Position numbers and translations under genes: made by a program. Of a stretch of 64,000 bases of DNA, positions 16,976-25,750 are shown one piece after another. The notes below the pieces were generated by a model. That model was not told where the DNA came from, made no database searches, and worked only from the letters and a program-made list of their open reading frames with translations. This stretch comes from Afipia massiliensis. Lineage in GTDB: Bacteria; Pseudomonadota; Alphaproteobacteria; Rhizobiales; Xanthobacteraceae. The number at the start of each line of letters is the position of its first letter. Positions within the stretch are counted from its first letter, which is position 1. The DNA is taken from positions 18,850 to 82,849 of the forward strand of contig NZ_JACHIJ010000011.1 of NCBI RefSeq assembly GCF_014203115.1, written 5' to 3'.

Positions 16976-19114
16976 TCACTTTCCCATATTCACAACCATT
17001 GTCAGAATGACAGGGTTATTCATCACCGAATACGTCTCGCGAGAGTCCAAGAACTCCAACGCTTCATCAAAACATCGCGCATCTTCAATTTTGGCGCGGG
17101 CAATCGCGAGGTGAGGGTCGATCTTTCCACGATCACGCATCACCGCGGGGAGATTCCTTACGTGCTCTTCCAAAAGATGCCTGTTGTTGCGCAGTTCGCG
17201 AATTGGATCCTCGCTGATTTTCGACGGGGCTGCAGTCAGTTGATTAACGCGGATCAACACCTGGGGTGGGGTGTTTTGTTCTGGAGTGCTGAATAGCCTC
17301 GATGGCACGCCTTTAGTTCGACGCTGCGATGTCAAAAACGCAATTGGAACTGCGAGCAACAGTCCTAAGATCACTGGTGTCATCCAGACAAGCAACGGTA
17401 GCGAGACGGAGTAGGCGCTTGCAGCCATTCCTACGCCGACGAGCGTTGGCATCGCAAATTTGCGAACTATTTCATTAGGCCCAACTCCGCCATCGTCACG
17501 TCTTTGGACCTGCCAGCCCGCGTCTCTTCCTAGTAGAATTTCACTAACGGCCGATGATTGAAAGATCATCATTACCGGCGCCATTAATCCCGATAACATC
17601 GTCTCAAAAATGATGCCGACAAAAACAAAAATGCTTCCCCCAAAGCGCCGCCGATTTTCACGTTGGGTAAGAAGGAGAATGAAGGCCAGGAGTTTGGGTA
17701 TTAGGAGCAGTCCCATCGTACCAACAAAGACCCAAGCTGCCCTGATCGGATCCTGAGCCGGCCACTGCGGGAAGAGGGAAAACTCTTTTGGAAAATACTC
17801 GGGTCGAACGAACTGGGCCTGCAGCGAGATCAGGATGCCCAGTAGCAGAAATATCAACCAGAGCGGCGCAGTAATGTAGGAGCCAATGCCAGCCAGGAAA
17901 TGCAGGCGGGAAATCCAATGAAGACCTCGCGTGGACAGTAACGCGACATGTTGCAGATTGCCCTGACACCATCGACGGTCACGGGCGGCAAAATCGATAA
18001 GAGATGGCGGACATTCTTCAAAGCTTCCGCCCAAAGTTGGAGCCATGAATATACCCCAGCCCGCGCGCCGCATCAGAGCCGCTTCAACAAAGTCATGACT
18101 CAAAATGTAGCCGCCGAACGGTTTCCTTCCGCGTAGATCAGGAAGGCCCGCGCTACTTGCGAACGCGCGAACTCTGATGATGGCATTGTGCCCCCAGTAA
18201 TTGCTTTCAGAGCCGTGCCACCACGCGATACCAGAAGCAATCAATGGGCCGTATAGCCGTCCCGCGAATTGCTGCAAACGTGCGAACAAAGTCGTGGCAT
18301 TCACCATGATCGGAAGCGTTTGAATAAGCCCGACATTGGGATGGTCTTCCATTGCCGCGACTAAGCGCACAATGGTATCTCCGGTCATAAGGCTATCGGC
18401 ATCCAAAACGATCATGTGGTCGTACTTTGCGCCAAATCGTTTGACCCAGTCTTCGATATTTCCGGATTTCCGGGCAGTGTTTTGCGGGCGGTGGCGATAG
18501 AATACCCTTACCGCTTCAAAATTGCGCCGGAGTTCGAGAAAGGCCTTTTCCTCTTCGATCCAGATGGAAGGACTTGTAGAGTCGCTTAGAATGAACCAAT
18601 TGAACTTAGAGGTGTGCCCAGTCTGATCGACGGACTCGCACATGGCGCGAAGTCGAGCCGCGATCCGATGAGGATCTTCGTTGTATGTCGGTAACAACAT
18701 CGCATTGCTGCTCCCGATGGACGGCAGTGGTCTCTTATCGTCAATATTTAGCGCATCGCGGCCGCGAACCATGAGCCTCATAAATCCCGCGATCGCCGAC
18801 ATAAACGAGAATGCGACCCAGGCGAAAAGCACAACAAAAAGCGCGAATACTGCAGCTTCGAGCGCTGTAATACCGCCCACTCGCAGTACTTCATACATTT
18901 CGTACCCACCCGCCAGGGTCAGGGCGGCTGTTCCAAAAAGAATGAATGCGCGCCGTGCTGCGATGTTCGCGACTGGTGATGGCTGAGCAGACAAGGGCGC
19001 CGCCTTCAGCGACTGAGGGAGCATCTCAAGTGGGGATTCGTCTGGAAGGAATGCGCCTTGATCTCTTATCGCGCCGGACTTAAGCGTCTGATTTATTTCG
19101 CTCAGGGTGTCCAT
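16976..19114 (-). CDS. opgH: Glucan biosynthesis glucosyltransferase H
   Basis: A 712-aa inner-membrane glycosyltransferase that makes the backbone of osmoregulated periplasmic glucans from UDP-glucose. The GT2 domain (residues ~130-360) shows 'LLPTYNEDPHRIAARLRAM', the 'DADSLMTG' metal site, 'HDFVEAALMRRAGW' and the 'DRRWCQGNLQH' QxxRW-type motif. About eight membrane helices flank it (e.g. 'PLWLIFLLLGILISL'). The first ATG lies within the end of opgG (13-bp overlap), so the two are coupled. Length is slightly below the E. coli enzyme because the N-terminal cytoplasmic part is shorter. Confidence 0.95.
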   Translation of the reverse strand: MDTLSEINQTLKSGAIRDQGAFLPDESPLEMLPQSLKAAPLSAQPSPVANIAARRAFILFGTAALTLAGGYEMYEVLRVGGITALEAAVFALFVVLFAWVAFSFMSAIAGFMRLMVRGRDALNIDDKRPLPSIGSSNAMLLPTYNEDPHRIAARLRAMCESVDQTGHTSKFNWFILSDSTSPSIWIEEEKAFLELRRNFEAVRVFYRHRPQNTARKSGNIEDWVKRFGAKYDHMIVLDADSLMTGDTIVRLVAAMEDHPNVGLIQTLPIMVNATTLFARLQQFAGRLYGPLIASGIAWWHGSESNYWGHNAIIRVRAFASSAGLPDLRGRKPFGGYILSHDFVEAALMRRAGWGIFMAPTLGGSFEECPPSLIDFAARDRRWCQGNLQHVALLSTRGLHWISRLHFLAGIGSYITAPLWLIFLLLGILISLQAQFVRPEYFPKEFSLFPQWPAQDPIRAAWVFVGTMGLLLIPKLLAFILLLTQRENRRRFGGSIFVFVGIIFETMLSGLMAPVMMIFQSSAVSEILLGRDAGWQVQRRDDGGVGPNEIVRKFAMPTLVGVGMAASAYSVSLPLLVWMTPVILGLLLAVPIAFLTSQRRTKGVPSRLFSTPEQNTPPQVLIRVNQLTAAPSKISEDPIRELRNNRHLLEEHVRNLPAVMRDRGKIDPHLAIARAKIEDARCFDEALEFLDSRETYSVMNNPVILTMVVNMGK

Positions 19115-20625
19115 CGATAGACCCAGACCTCTGACACGGGTTCGTCACCCTGCATCAACAATGCGCGGATTTCGACCGGAGACTTATCCTTCACTGGAAG
19201 CTCAAAGCTCAGTCGCCAGCCACCGGTCTCGGGATTCGGTTGTGTTACGATATTTTTGATTTCCCTTTTCTCGGCAGTAACGACACCCCTTACGATTTTC
19301 GGATCAATGGATTTTAGTTTCGCGCCAGCCAGATCAAGCACGAAAATTTTCGAGTCCGTCCTTCTCGTACCCACGGCGGTTCGAGTGACCTTCGCGAGGG
19401 GAGAGGGCGTAGGAACATCCGGACCCCAGTGCAGGCGATAAGTGTAGGTATGCTCACCCTTGGCTTGGAGCGGCAATTTTGGATGCCAGAAGGCCGCGAT
19501 GTTGTCGTGAATCTCTTCGTTGGTGGGGATCTCGATGAGATGAATCGCTCCTTCGCCCCAATCGCCTATCGGCTCCATCCAAAGACTTGGCCTACGCTCA
19601 AACTTCGACTCCAAATCCTGGTAGTCAAGAAAGCTCTTCGCGCGCTGCATCAACCCGAACCCGCGAGGGTTGAGATCTGAGAATACGCTGATCTGCAAAT
19701 CACGCGGGTTGGTGAGGGGGCGCCAAAGCATCTCGCCACGCCCATTTGAAATCGCAAGTCCGTCCGAGTCATGTACAGCTGGGCGAAAGTCATCGACGCC
19801 ACCACGATCGTTCGGGCCGAAGAAGTACATGCTCGTCATCGGAGAAAGGCCTGGATGCTGTAGCTCAACTCGGGGATAGATCGCCATTTCCACATCGAAA
19901 ACTGTATCTTCTCCAGGCTTAATAGTGAATCGATAGGCCGCCGCGGCGCTTTCGCTATCGAGCAATGCATGCACAACGATCGATCTGGCATTCGCCACAG
20001 GTTTCTCGATCCAGAACGACGTGAATTGGGGAAACTCTTCGCCCGTTGTTTGGCCGGTATTGATCGAGAGTCCCCGCGCTGAAAGGCCGTAAGTTTGTCC
20101 TTTTGCAACAGCCCGGAAATAGCTCGCGCCGAGAAAGACACAAACTTCGTCGTAGTAATCAGGCTTGTTCATTGGAGCGTGGAGTCGAAAACCAGCGAAG
20201 CCGATGTCCGTCTCTGCTGGAATTGCGGGCGTGTTGGTTCCGAAAGAAAAGTGTCCGGGCTGGTAGAGGATCCTAGTCGCCAGCCCATTGACGATTTCGT
20301 AGATATCAACGCGACTCGTATAGATCGAACCCCTATGAAAGAATTGGACTTCGAAGGGCAGTTTTTCTCCGCGCCATAACGCGCGCTCGGGATTGAAGCG
20401 AATGGAGCGGTATTGATCGTAATTCAGATCTTTCAGCGTAGGCGGTAACTTGCTGTCGGGAGCTTTAAACGGTTTGTTCGCTGCGTTACGCGCCGCCTGG
20501 CGTACCATACTCGGCTCAAACACCGCCGCTGCTGGCGCAGCCTCTAACCGGCTCAGCATCGGGGAAAGGAAAGGCGCCGCCATGGCCGCTTCGAGGAAAT
20601 GTCGTCGGTTCAAGGGAGCTTCCAA
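19102..20625 (-). CDS. opgG: Glucan biosynthesis protein OpgG/OpgD, Tat-exported
   Basis: A 507-aa periplasmic protein needed for polymerising or shaping osmoregulated periplasmic glucans. The N-terminus 'LNRRHFLEAAMAAPFLSPML' has a twin-arginine motif, as in OpgD rather than Sec-exported OpgG. Family blocks include 'LNYDQYRSIRFNPERALWRG', 'FASYFRAV'-type and 'SFWIEKP' segments and 'GDWGEGAIHLIEIPT'. The reading frame opens with TTG at 20625, with a second TTG at 20613 just before the twin Arg; neither has a strong ribosome binding site. First gene of the opgGH pair. Confidence 0.92.
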   Translation of the reverse strand: MEAPLNRRHFLEAAMAAPFLSPMLSRLEAAPAAAVFEPSMVRQAARNAANKPFKAPDSKLPPTLKDLNYDQYRSIRFNPERALWRGEKLPFEVQFFHRGSIYTSRVDIYEIVNGLATRILYQPGHFSFGTNTPAIPAETDIGFAGFRLHAPMNKPDYYDEVCVFLGASYFRAVAKGQTYGLSARGLSINTGQTTGEEFPQFTSFWIEKPVANARSIVVHALLDSESAAAAYRFTIKPGEDTVFDVEMAIYPRVELQHPGLSPMTSMYFFGPNDRGGVDDFRPAVHDSDGLAISNGRGEMLWRPLTNPRDLQISVFSDLNPRGFGLMQRAKSFLDYQDLESKFERRPSLWMEPIGDWGEGAIHLIEIPTNEEIHDNIAAFWHPKLPLQAKGEHTYTYRLHWGPDVPTPSPLAKVTRTAVGTRRTDSKIFVLDLAGAKLKSIDPKIVRGVVTAEKREIKNIVTQPNPETGGWRLSFELPVKDKSPVEIRALLMQGDEPVSEVWVYRWTP

Positions 20626-20882
20626 CGCTATTTGCGAATAGTCTCAAACGATCTTTTGGTTGCTTGGTTCCATACTGGGAACGATTGTGGGCTCCGGGTC
20701 GATTACGACTTCGGGCTGCCGACAGCATCGCTTCTGCCACCGTCCAGCGCTGAGGGCGATGATGCTGTTTTGGCGATAGCCACGGTTTCGGTAAACTTGC
20801 CTGTTTCGAGCTGGCGGGCACCGTTGTCTCTTGTTCATTTTTCAGATTTGCTATGGCGGCTTTTCCAACTCGGAGATTCTAA

Positions 20883-21086
20883 ATGGCTATGGGCACTGTG
20901 AAGTGGTTCAACGTAACCAAGGGGTACGGTTTCATTCAGCCTGATACAGGCGGAAAGGACGTGTTCGTGCACATCTCGGCTGTAGAAAAAGCCGGGCTTT
21001 CCAACCTAAGCGAGGGTGCAAAAGTCAGCTATGACGTCGTCGCGAGCCGCGGCAAGGAATCCGCCGAGAATTTGCGCTTAAGTTGA
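20883..21086 (+). CDS. Cold-shock domain protein (CspA family)
   Basis: A 67-aa single OB-fold RNA chaperone. 'GTVKWFNVTKGYGFIQPD' holds RNP1 (KGYGFI) and 'KDVFVHISAVEKAGL' holds RNP2 (VFVHI). CGGAG precedes the ATG. The ~240-bp upstream region has no gene and may hold a structured leader as in other csp genes, but I could not fold it convincingly. Confidence 0.96.
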   Translation: MAMGTVKWFNVTKGYGFIQPDTGGKDVFVHISAVEKAGLSNLSEGAKVSYDVVASRGKESAENLRLS

Positions 21087-21369
21087 TGGCTTAGCTACCG
21101 CCGACATAGACAACGCCGCATTGAGGCGGCCCCTGGCTCCCTTCGGAAACCCAGCCGTTCGAACCACGTACGGTGTTGTTCTGGTATGGCGGCGGAACTT
21201 CCGCTTTTCTGCGCTTTGACCAAGCTCCGCAAAGGCAAAGCCGAGCATCAGCCAGCGGCAAACGACGAAATGGCTCGAAGCATCCTCTAGCTTGAGTGCG
21301 ATCAGGACGTCGACCATCATGCGCGCGCGAAGAACGGCCTTGCCAGTGATTTGGCAAGGCCATTCAAGA
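21087..21369. other. Gap with an inverted repeat after the cold-shock gene
   Basis: GCCGC at 21114 and GCGGC near 21125 can form a short hairpin after the cold-shock gene but without a T-tract. Short frames on the minus strand show no family. Confidence 0.3.
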
Positions 21370-21438
21370 CTAACGAAGCAAGATGATCAGCAGAATGAGC
21401 GGCAGTGGAATTCCAAGTAGCCACAACAGAATTGGCAT
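21370..21438 (-). CDS. Tiny hydrophobic peptide (22 aa)
   Basis: ATG at 21438 with AGGAG eight bases upstream encodes MPILLWLLGIPLPLILLI and four more residues, almost wholly a membrane helix. Very short 'MPILLWLLGIP' peptides are widespread in alphaproteobacteria. It starts 6 bp after the membrane protein gene at 21444-22295 on the same strand, so it is probably cotranscribed and may associate with that protein. Confidence 0.65.
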   Translation of the reverse strand: MPILLWLLGIPLPLILLIILLR

Positions 21439-21443
21439 GAGCT

Positions 21444-22295
21444 TTACTCCTGCATGAAAGGGGCAGTGCCCCAGTTCCGGTCGCGAAATGCTCCTGCTTC
21501 AGCCGCCGCGATGCTTGCCGCGAAGGCGCCGACCAGCAGGGAAGCGGCCATCCAGAACGCCAGTTGCGCTGCTGCCTTGCGGGCCTTGTCGAGATCGGAC
21601 TTCGCCTGCGTCACGATGTCGTTGACGCGCTGTTCAGCGTCGGCCTGGCTGAGCGCGGTGCGGCGGGCAACCACCTGAGCCACATAGGTGCGATCAGCGG
21701 GCTTCAAGTCGCGCTCCGTGCTGAAACTTGACGTTAGCAGCCGGGTCAACTCGGCGCGGATGTCATTCGCGTCGCCGGCCGGAACGGTTGCTGATGTCGG
21801 ATCGGGGCGAAGAAGCTGATCCACATAACCGCTCATCGGGCCGGAGGACTGCGCTGCTGCGGTGCTGGCTCCCTGCGAAAGACCGCCGGCCGTGCTGCCG
21901 ATGATGGTGGTTGCTGCGGAGGCCAGCAACAGGGCGCCCACGATGGACGCCAGAGCCCACGCCAGAAAGCCTTGGGCGGTATCTCTAAAATAGGTCTCGT
22001 TGCTGTGAATGCCGTACCACGGCGTTCGGAGGCGACCGGCGATGTGTCCGCCGATGGCAGACGAGATCATCGCAACGACGACAAGATAGAGTCCGGTCCC
22101 AATCTTGAAGGTGGTCGCTGAAACCCCGGAGTCGCTCCAAGGGGAGACGACGGAAAATCCCATCCCGGTCCCAAACCATAGAAGCACGAGGGTGAGCGCC
22201 AGTGCGGCCAACGCACCAGCCAGAACGGCCGCCCAACTGACCCCGGATGTTGGAAGCTCGGTAACAGATGTTCTTAGGTCGATAGTCTTTTCCAT
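21444..22295 (-). CDS. Multi-pass membrane protein of unknown function
   Basis: A 283-aa protein beginning 'MEKTIDLRTSVTELPTSGVS'. Hydrophobic helices lie near residues 22-45, 60-85, 110-135 and 240-262. Between the third and fourth is a ~100-residue soluble loop with conserved-looking 'ADRTYVAQVVARRTALSQADAEQRVNDIV'. Such 'TSGVSWAAVLAGA' proteins are common and uncharacterised in rhizobia. GGGAG seven bases before the ATG at 22295 is better than the frame start at 22322. The 22-aa peptide follows directly. Confidence 0.75.
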   Translation of the reverse strand: MEKTIDLRTSVTELPTSGVSWAAVLAGALAALALTLVLLWFGTGMGFSVVSPWSDSGVSATTFKIGTGLYLVVVAMISSAIGGHIAGRLRTPWYGIHSNETYFRDTAQGFLAWALASIVGALLLASAATTIIGSTAGGLSQGASTAAAQSSGPMSGYVDQLLRPDPTSATVPAGDANDIRAELTRLLTSSFSTERDLKPADRTYVAQVVARRTALSQADAEQRVNDIVTQAKSDLDKARKAAAQLAFWMAASLLVGAFAASIAAAEAGAFRDRNWGTAPFMQE

Positions 22296-22457
22296 GTTGG
22301 CGCTCCCAGCAGTTCCCTCCAATCGAGGTGCTCATCAATGACAGAGAGCGTTGAGAGTTCCGGAATTCTTGAAGCAAAGCACTGCGAAGAGGGCTCCACC
22401 GCGGATAGGTGCCCGCCTTGGAACTATCCGATGGTCGCCGCGTTCTAACGGAAATCT

Positions 22458-22488
22458 AAAGCTGCTGCGCTTTACGAGGCAGCTTTTT
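22458..22488 (+). terminator. Terminator-like hairpin before the PRC-barrel gene
   Basis: AAAGCTGC (22458-22465) pairs with GCAGCTTT (22479-22486) and runs into five T. It lies 24 bp upstream of the next start codon, so it could end an upstream transcript or attenuate the gene at 22512. Confidence 0.5.
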
Positions 22489-22511
22489 CAAGAAATCGCA
22501 GGGAGATTCTA

Positions 22512-22871
22512 ATGGCAGAACGCGAAACAGCGGCATTGATTGGCAGTGACAAGGTCGAGGGCACCGCCGTCTATGGTGCCAATGATGAGAAGATCGGTTC
22601 GATTGAGCGGGTGATGATCGACAAGAAAAGCGGAAACGTGTCTTACGCAGTCCTCAGCTTCGGAGGATTCCTCGGAATTGGCGACGACCACTATCCGTTG
22701 CCTTGGCAGTCTCTAAAATACGATACGAACCTAAGCGGTTATCGTACCGGCGTGACAGTTGAAAAGCTCAAGGACGCACCAAAGTACGGAGACGACGACG
22801 CGTGGGATTGGAATGATGCTTCGAGGACGCGTTCAGTGAATGACTATTATGGCATAGCTTGGCCAGGCTGA
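22512..22871 (+). CDS. PRC-barrel domain protein (cytoplasmic)
   Basis: A 119-aa protein without signal peptide. The PRC-barrel runs over 'KVEGTAVYGANDEKIGSIERV' and 'GNVSYAVLSFGGFLGIGDDH', ending in an acidic aromatic tail ('DDDAWDWNDASR'). These are common in rhizobia and often stress-induced. GGGAG lies before the ATG. It pairs in type with the exported PRC-barrel protein at 16407. Confidence 0.88.
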   Translation: MAERETAALIGSDKVEGTAVYGANDEKIGSIERVMIDKKSGNVSYAVLSFGGFLGIGDDHYPLPWQSLKYDTNLSGYRTGVTVEKLKDAPKYGDDDAWDWNDASRTRSVNDYYGIAWPG

Positions 22872-23142
22872 ATTCGGCTCGTTGTTGCTGCCGACATGGG
22901 CTTCGGCGAGGGCCTCCATGATCAAGTCCCAGATGCCAGCCATTCGCCAATGAACGAACCGGTTGTCGCAGGTTGTGTAAGGCCCAAACCCTCCGGCAGG
23001 TCGCGCCATGGTGCGCCTGACCGCAGTATCCCGAAGATGCCGTTAAGGACACGTCGGTCATTGACCCTCGGGACGCCACGCTGCTTGTTCGGAAGGAACG
23101 GCCTGATGGCAGCCCCTCAAAGTCCGTGAGTTCATATCTCAT
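22872..23142 (-). pseudogene. IS5-family transposase remnant (N-terminal third)
   Basis: From the ATG at 23142 the frames spell 'MRYELTDFE', then 'AAIRPFLPNKQRGVPRVNDR', 'GIFGILRSGAPWRDLPEG', 'YTTCDNRFVHWRMAGIWDLI' and 'MEALAEAHVGSNNEPN'. This is the start of an IS5 (IS427-like) transposase. At least two frameshifts break it, and it ends against the PRC-barrel stop codon, so about two thirds of the gene are gone. No second end of the element was found. Confidence 0.88.
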
Positions 23143-23307
23143 CATTCGAGGCTCCCGTTCGGGAGCTTGAATCACGCCTATCTCAGTGTTCGCAACGCCG
23201 ATTTGCAGGTCCGAGATGGGCCGGATAGCGGACATGCTGCTGTAGAGACGCGAATGGACCCATTTCGGACGTTGCCGCTTGAGTAAGCTGGGAGATAAAC
23301 AGGGCGT

Positions 23308-23757
23308 ATGGCAGTTCCCGTTCAACGTCGGTCATCACGAGCAATACTTCTCGATCCTGCTGGGCGTGTGCTTTTGATCCGGTTTGCCGTTGCGAGAGAC
23401 GGAGGGACGTTTGTCTTTTGGGCAACTCCGGGAGGGGGTGTCAAAGCGGGTGAAACTGATCTCGATGCTGCACGACGCGAGATAAAAGAGGAGCTGGCTG
23501 TGAGCGTTACCTTGACTGGACCTGTTCATACCTCGGTAGATCGGTTCTCGCATAAGAATGTTCTCGTGAATAACACAGACGTGTATTTTGTGGGACGGCT
23601 AGACCAAGCCGACCCTCAACTCCATGCCGTTACTGATGACGAGCGCGCGGCTATGCAGGTGCTTAGATGGTGGTCTTGTGATGAAGTCGATCAAGCCACT
23701 GAGACGATTTTTCCGCCCGATCTTTCAGCCGTAATGCGTCGCCTTTTCCGGACCTGA
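23308..23757 (+). CDS. Nudix hydrolase
   Basis: A 149-aa hydrolase of nucleoside-diphosphate-X compounds. The Nudix box is 'GGGVKAGETDLDAARREIKEEL', with the REIKEE metal-binding core intact. The start follows the repeat GGATAGCGGACAT at 23223-23235, and the same 13 bases recur after the gene at 23789-23801. Its substrate cannot be read from the sequence. It follows the IS5 relic and seems to stand alone. Confidence 0.88.
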   Translation: MAVPVQRRSSRAILLDPAGRVLLIRFAVARDGGTFVFWATPGGGVKAGETDLDAARREIKEELAVSVTLTGPVHTSVDRFSHKNVLVNNTDVYFVGRLDQADPQLHAVTDDERAAMQVLRWWSCDEVDQATETIFPPDLSAVMRRLFRT

Positions 23758-23854
23758 GCAGATGTCCGGTTTAAGTCCGCAGAGCGTCGGATAGCGGACA
23801 TCGTTCAAAACGTGCTGATTAATCTCGATTTTATGAATACACGGCCTAGCGTGT

Positions 23855-24125
23855 TGGATTCGCCATTCGGCAAGTTTTCCTGCGAACCCAGCCAGCTAGG
23901 GTGCGTACTCATAGACCGGGTACTGCAAGTGCAGCCCAGCTCATTTCCGCTTTGCGCCGAACTTGACTGAATTCTGCGGAGCAGCGAATGACGCGATGAG
24001 CCAACCGCAATTGTCAGAAAAGGTAGCTATGCAAGTGCGGCCAATTTTGAACAACGTGGGGTCGTTGACCCGGCTGTAGCGGCTTGATCTGCGAGCAATC
24101 CCGCGAGCCGCCTTTCCATCGTCTT
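23855..24125. repeat. Segment duplicated at 55444-55716 (MerR 3' end and flank)
   Basis: This region, including the last ~100 bp of the MerR gene, is about 90 percent identical to 55444-55716. The region 24996-25078 matches 55717-55795. In the 55-kb copy these two parts are fused, so that copy has lost everything between them. Confidence 0.9.
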
Positions 24126-24419
24126 CATTTCTTCGATCCTCGCTCTGACCGACATCAGCCGAGCATGAACGATTTTCCGGCATTGATCCATCGCACCACC
24201 GTTCGTCTGAGCAATTTTTGCGAATTGGCGAATTTGTTTCAATGAGAATCCTAGCGCACGGCAACGCAGGATGAACCCAAGCCGCGCTACATCCGCCTCA
24301 CTATAGCGCCGCTGATTATTCCGGATACGCCTCGGCGCAGGCAACAGTCCTATCTGCTCGTAGTAGCGGACGGTGGAGGTACTCGTTCCTGCGAAAATCG
24401 CAAATTCTCCAATCCTCAT
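24027..24419 (-). CDS. MerR-family transcriptional regulator
   Basis: A 130-aa regulator. The winged helix is 'MRIGEFAIFAGTSTSTVRYYEQIGLLPAPRR' with the typical 'NNQRRYSEADVARLGFILRCR' second part, then a dimerisation coil. The tail has a single Cys (TTPRCSKL), so a ZntR/CueR-type metal loop is not evident. The ATG at 24419 has AGGAG eight bases upstream; the longer frame to 24497 is not needed. It is divergent from the DUF3237 gene and probably controls it. Confidence 0.88.
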   Translation of the reverse strand: MRIGEFAIFAGTSTSTVRYYEQIGLLPAPRRIRNNQRRYSEADVARLGFILRCRALGFSLKQIRQFAKIAQTNGGAMDQCRKIVHARLMSVRARIEEMKTMERRLAGLLADQAATAGSTTPRCSKLAALA

Positions 24420-24430
24420 GCTATTTTCTC

Positions 24431-24452
24431 CTTGAAGTTCAAGCTGCTTGAA
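24431..24452. promoter_or_regulatory. Overlapping inverted repeats in the MerR/DUF3237 intergenic region
   Basis: CTTGAAGTTCAAG (24431-24443) and TTCAAGCTGCTTGAA (24438-24452) are both perfect palindromes around one or three central bases and share one arm. They lie next to the merR ribosome binding site, between two divergent genes, as expected for an autoregulatory operator. Confidence 0.55.
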
Positions 24453-24496
24453 GACGTAAGCTACGGCGATCAGAACTCCAGACGGTCTAGGGTCCA

Positions 24497-24973
24497 ATGA
24501 TCAATATCAAGCCGCCAGCTTTTCAGCACTTGTTTACGCTAGAGGCAGCACTCGCGCCATCACTGGACGCTGGCGAAGGCCAGTTAGGACGACGCGTGCT
24601 TAATGCTGTATCCGAAGGACGCTTTTACGGAGAACGCCTCAAAGGGCGTATCAATCCTGGCACCGGCGACTGGATGCTAACGCGGAACGGAATTCGCGTG
24701 GTCGACGCTCGTATAGTACTGCTGTGCGACGATAATGCGATCATTCACATGAGCTATGGCGGCAGAATCTGGTTCGATGATGCGGTCCTGCCTGCCCTCG
24801 CCAATCCAGTAACACGCCATCTCATCGATCCGTCGCAGTACTATTTCCGTACAAATCCTGTCTTCGAGACTGGCCATCAAAAGTATCTATGGCTAAATAA
24901 GGTTGTTGGTATCGGGAATGGCCGCCTTATCGAAGGTGGAGGCGTCGCTTACGATGTCTTCGAAGTAAATTAG
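24497..24973 (+). CDS. DUF3237 family protein
   Basis: A 158-aa protein with the DUF3237 pattern: 'FTLEAALAPSLDAGEGQLGRRV', 'GRFYGERLKGRINPGTGDWML' and 'YYFRTNPVFETGHQKYLWLNKV'. The fold is a beta-barrel related to allene oxide cyclase-like proteins. The biochemical role is unknown, though family genes often lie near aromatic catabolism. It is divergent from the MerR gene across 77 bp with palindromes. The ribosome binding site is weak (TCTAGGGTCC). Confidence 0.85.
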   Translation: MINIKPPAFQHLFTLEAALAPSLDAGEGQLGRRVLNAVSEGRFYGERLKGRINPGTGDWMLTRNGIRVVDARIVLLCDDNAIIHMSYGGRIWFDDAVLPALANPVTRHLIDPSQYYFRTNPVFETGHQKYLWLNKVVGIGNGRLIEGGGVAYDVFEVN

Positions 24974-25112
24974 AAGATTGTGTTTGGCCGAGCTTCTGTG
25001 ATTCAAACTTCCAAGTTAGGAACGTCGATTTCGAATCCAGAGACGTGTTGATGGATGTCGGCGTCTCTAAAGGGTGAGCATCTTCGGCGATTACCGAGAA
25101 TCGTCACCGATC

Positions 25113-25409
25113 TTAAACTGCGTCTTTCGCTATCTTCAGCCGTGAGGCCTTCACTGACTTGCTGGCGGGCTTGGCAGCGAATTCCATCGGCTCTTTCGTA
25201 AAAGGATTGATGCCTGAGCGAGCCTCGGTGGCTGGCTTGTTCACAACGGACATTTTCACGAAACCGGGGACAACGAACTCTCCCGATTCGTTCAACTCCC
25301 TGTAACCCACCGTCGCCATCTCTTCGATCACGGACTTCACGTCGCCTCTAGAGATCTGAGTAGCTTCAGCAATAGTATCGATCAATTGGTTCTTGGTCAT
25401 CTTGGCCAT
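25113..25409 (-). CDS. HU-like DNA-binding protein, copy 1
   Basis: A 98-aa bacterial HU/IHF-fold protein: 'MTKNQLIDTIAEATQISRGDVKSVIEE' helices, then a beta arm 'KMSVVNKPATEARSGINPFTKE', where HU has the DNA-intercalating 'RxGRNPxTG'. The basic tail 'KPASKSVKASRLKIAKDAV' resembles the HU variant found in Bradyrhizobium. AGGAG precedes the ATG. A near-identical paralogue is at 35128-35424. Confidence 0.92.
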   Translation of the reverse strand: MAKMTKNQLIDTIAEATQISRGDVKSVIEEMATVGYRELNESGEFVVPGFVKMSVVNKPATEARSGINPFTKEPMEFAAKPASKSVKASRLKIAKDAV

Positions 25410-25535
25410 GATTGCTCCTACGATTGATCATGCCGTCTACTGCATTGGTTCGGCCTGTCCAGAACTTGAGTTCGTAAAAGCCGATTGCCTAAACAAATGC
25501 ATCGGCGCTGAGCACGACCCATACATGCAGCCCTC

Positions 25536-25750
25536 TGTTTCGTCTAACGACGTGGTTTTGCGGTGACTGCGCGGCACGCATCTACGCGAGCGCGCAGGAC
25601 GGTCTGACATAATGAATATTCGCGCTGGCACGCTTGACGATACACGTTGGCTGGTTCCAGTTGCGCAAATCTATATGAAGAGTGCACAGCCGTGGGGTTC
25701 AGCCTTGCGAGATGCGGAGTGCTACGAGATGAGGCTGGACGATTTTCAGC
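25536..25750 (+). pseudogene. GFA-family protein fragment
   Basis: The C-terminal part of a glutathione-dependent formaldehyde-activating (GFA/CENP-V) family protein. One frame gives 'LTTWFCGDC', and after a two-base insertion another gives 'GTHLRERAGRSDIMNIRAGTLDD' and 'YMKSAQPWGSALRDAECYEM'. Both the zinc-site CxxC and the 'RAGTLDD' strand are recognisable. The N-terminal half is absent, so it is a relic. Confidence 0.75.

Noticed and set aside
21078..21363. Two overlapping minus-strand frames after the cold-shock gene
   Set aside because: They overlap each other in different frames and show no conserved pattern.
23223..23801. 13-bp direct repeats GGATAGCGGACAT flanking the Nudix gene as mobile-element ends
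   Set aside because: They could mark an insertion, but no transposase or inverted termini accompany them, so I do not call a mobile element.
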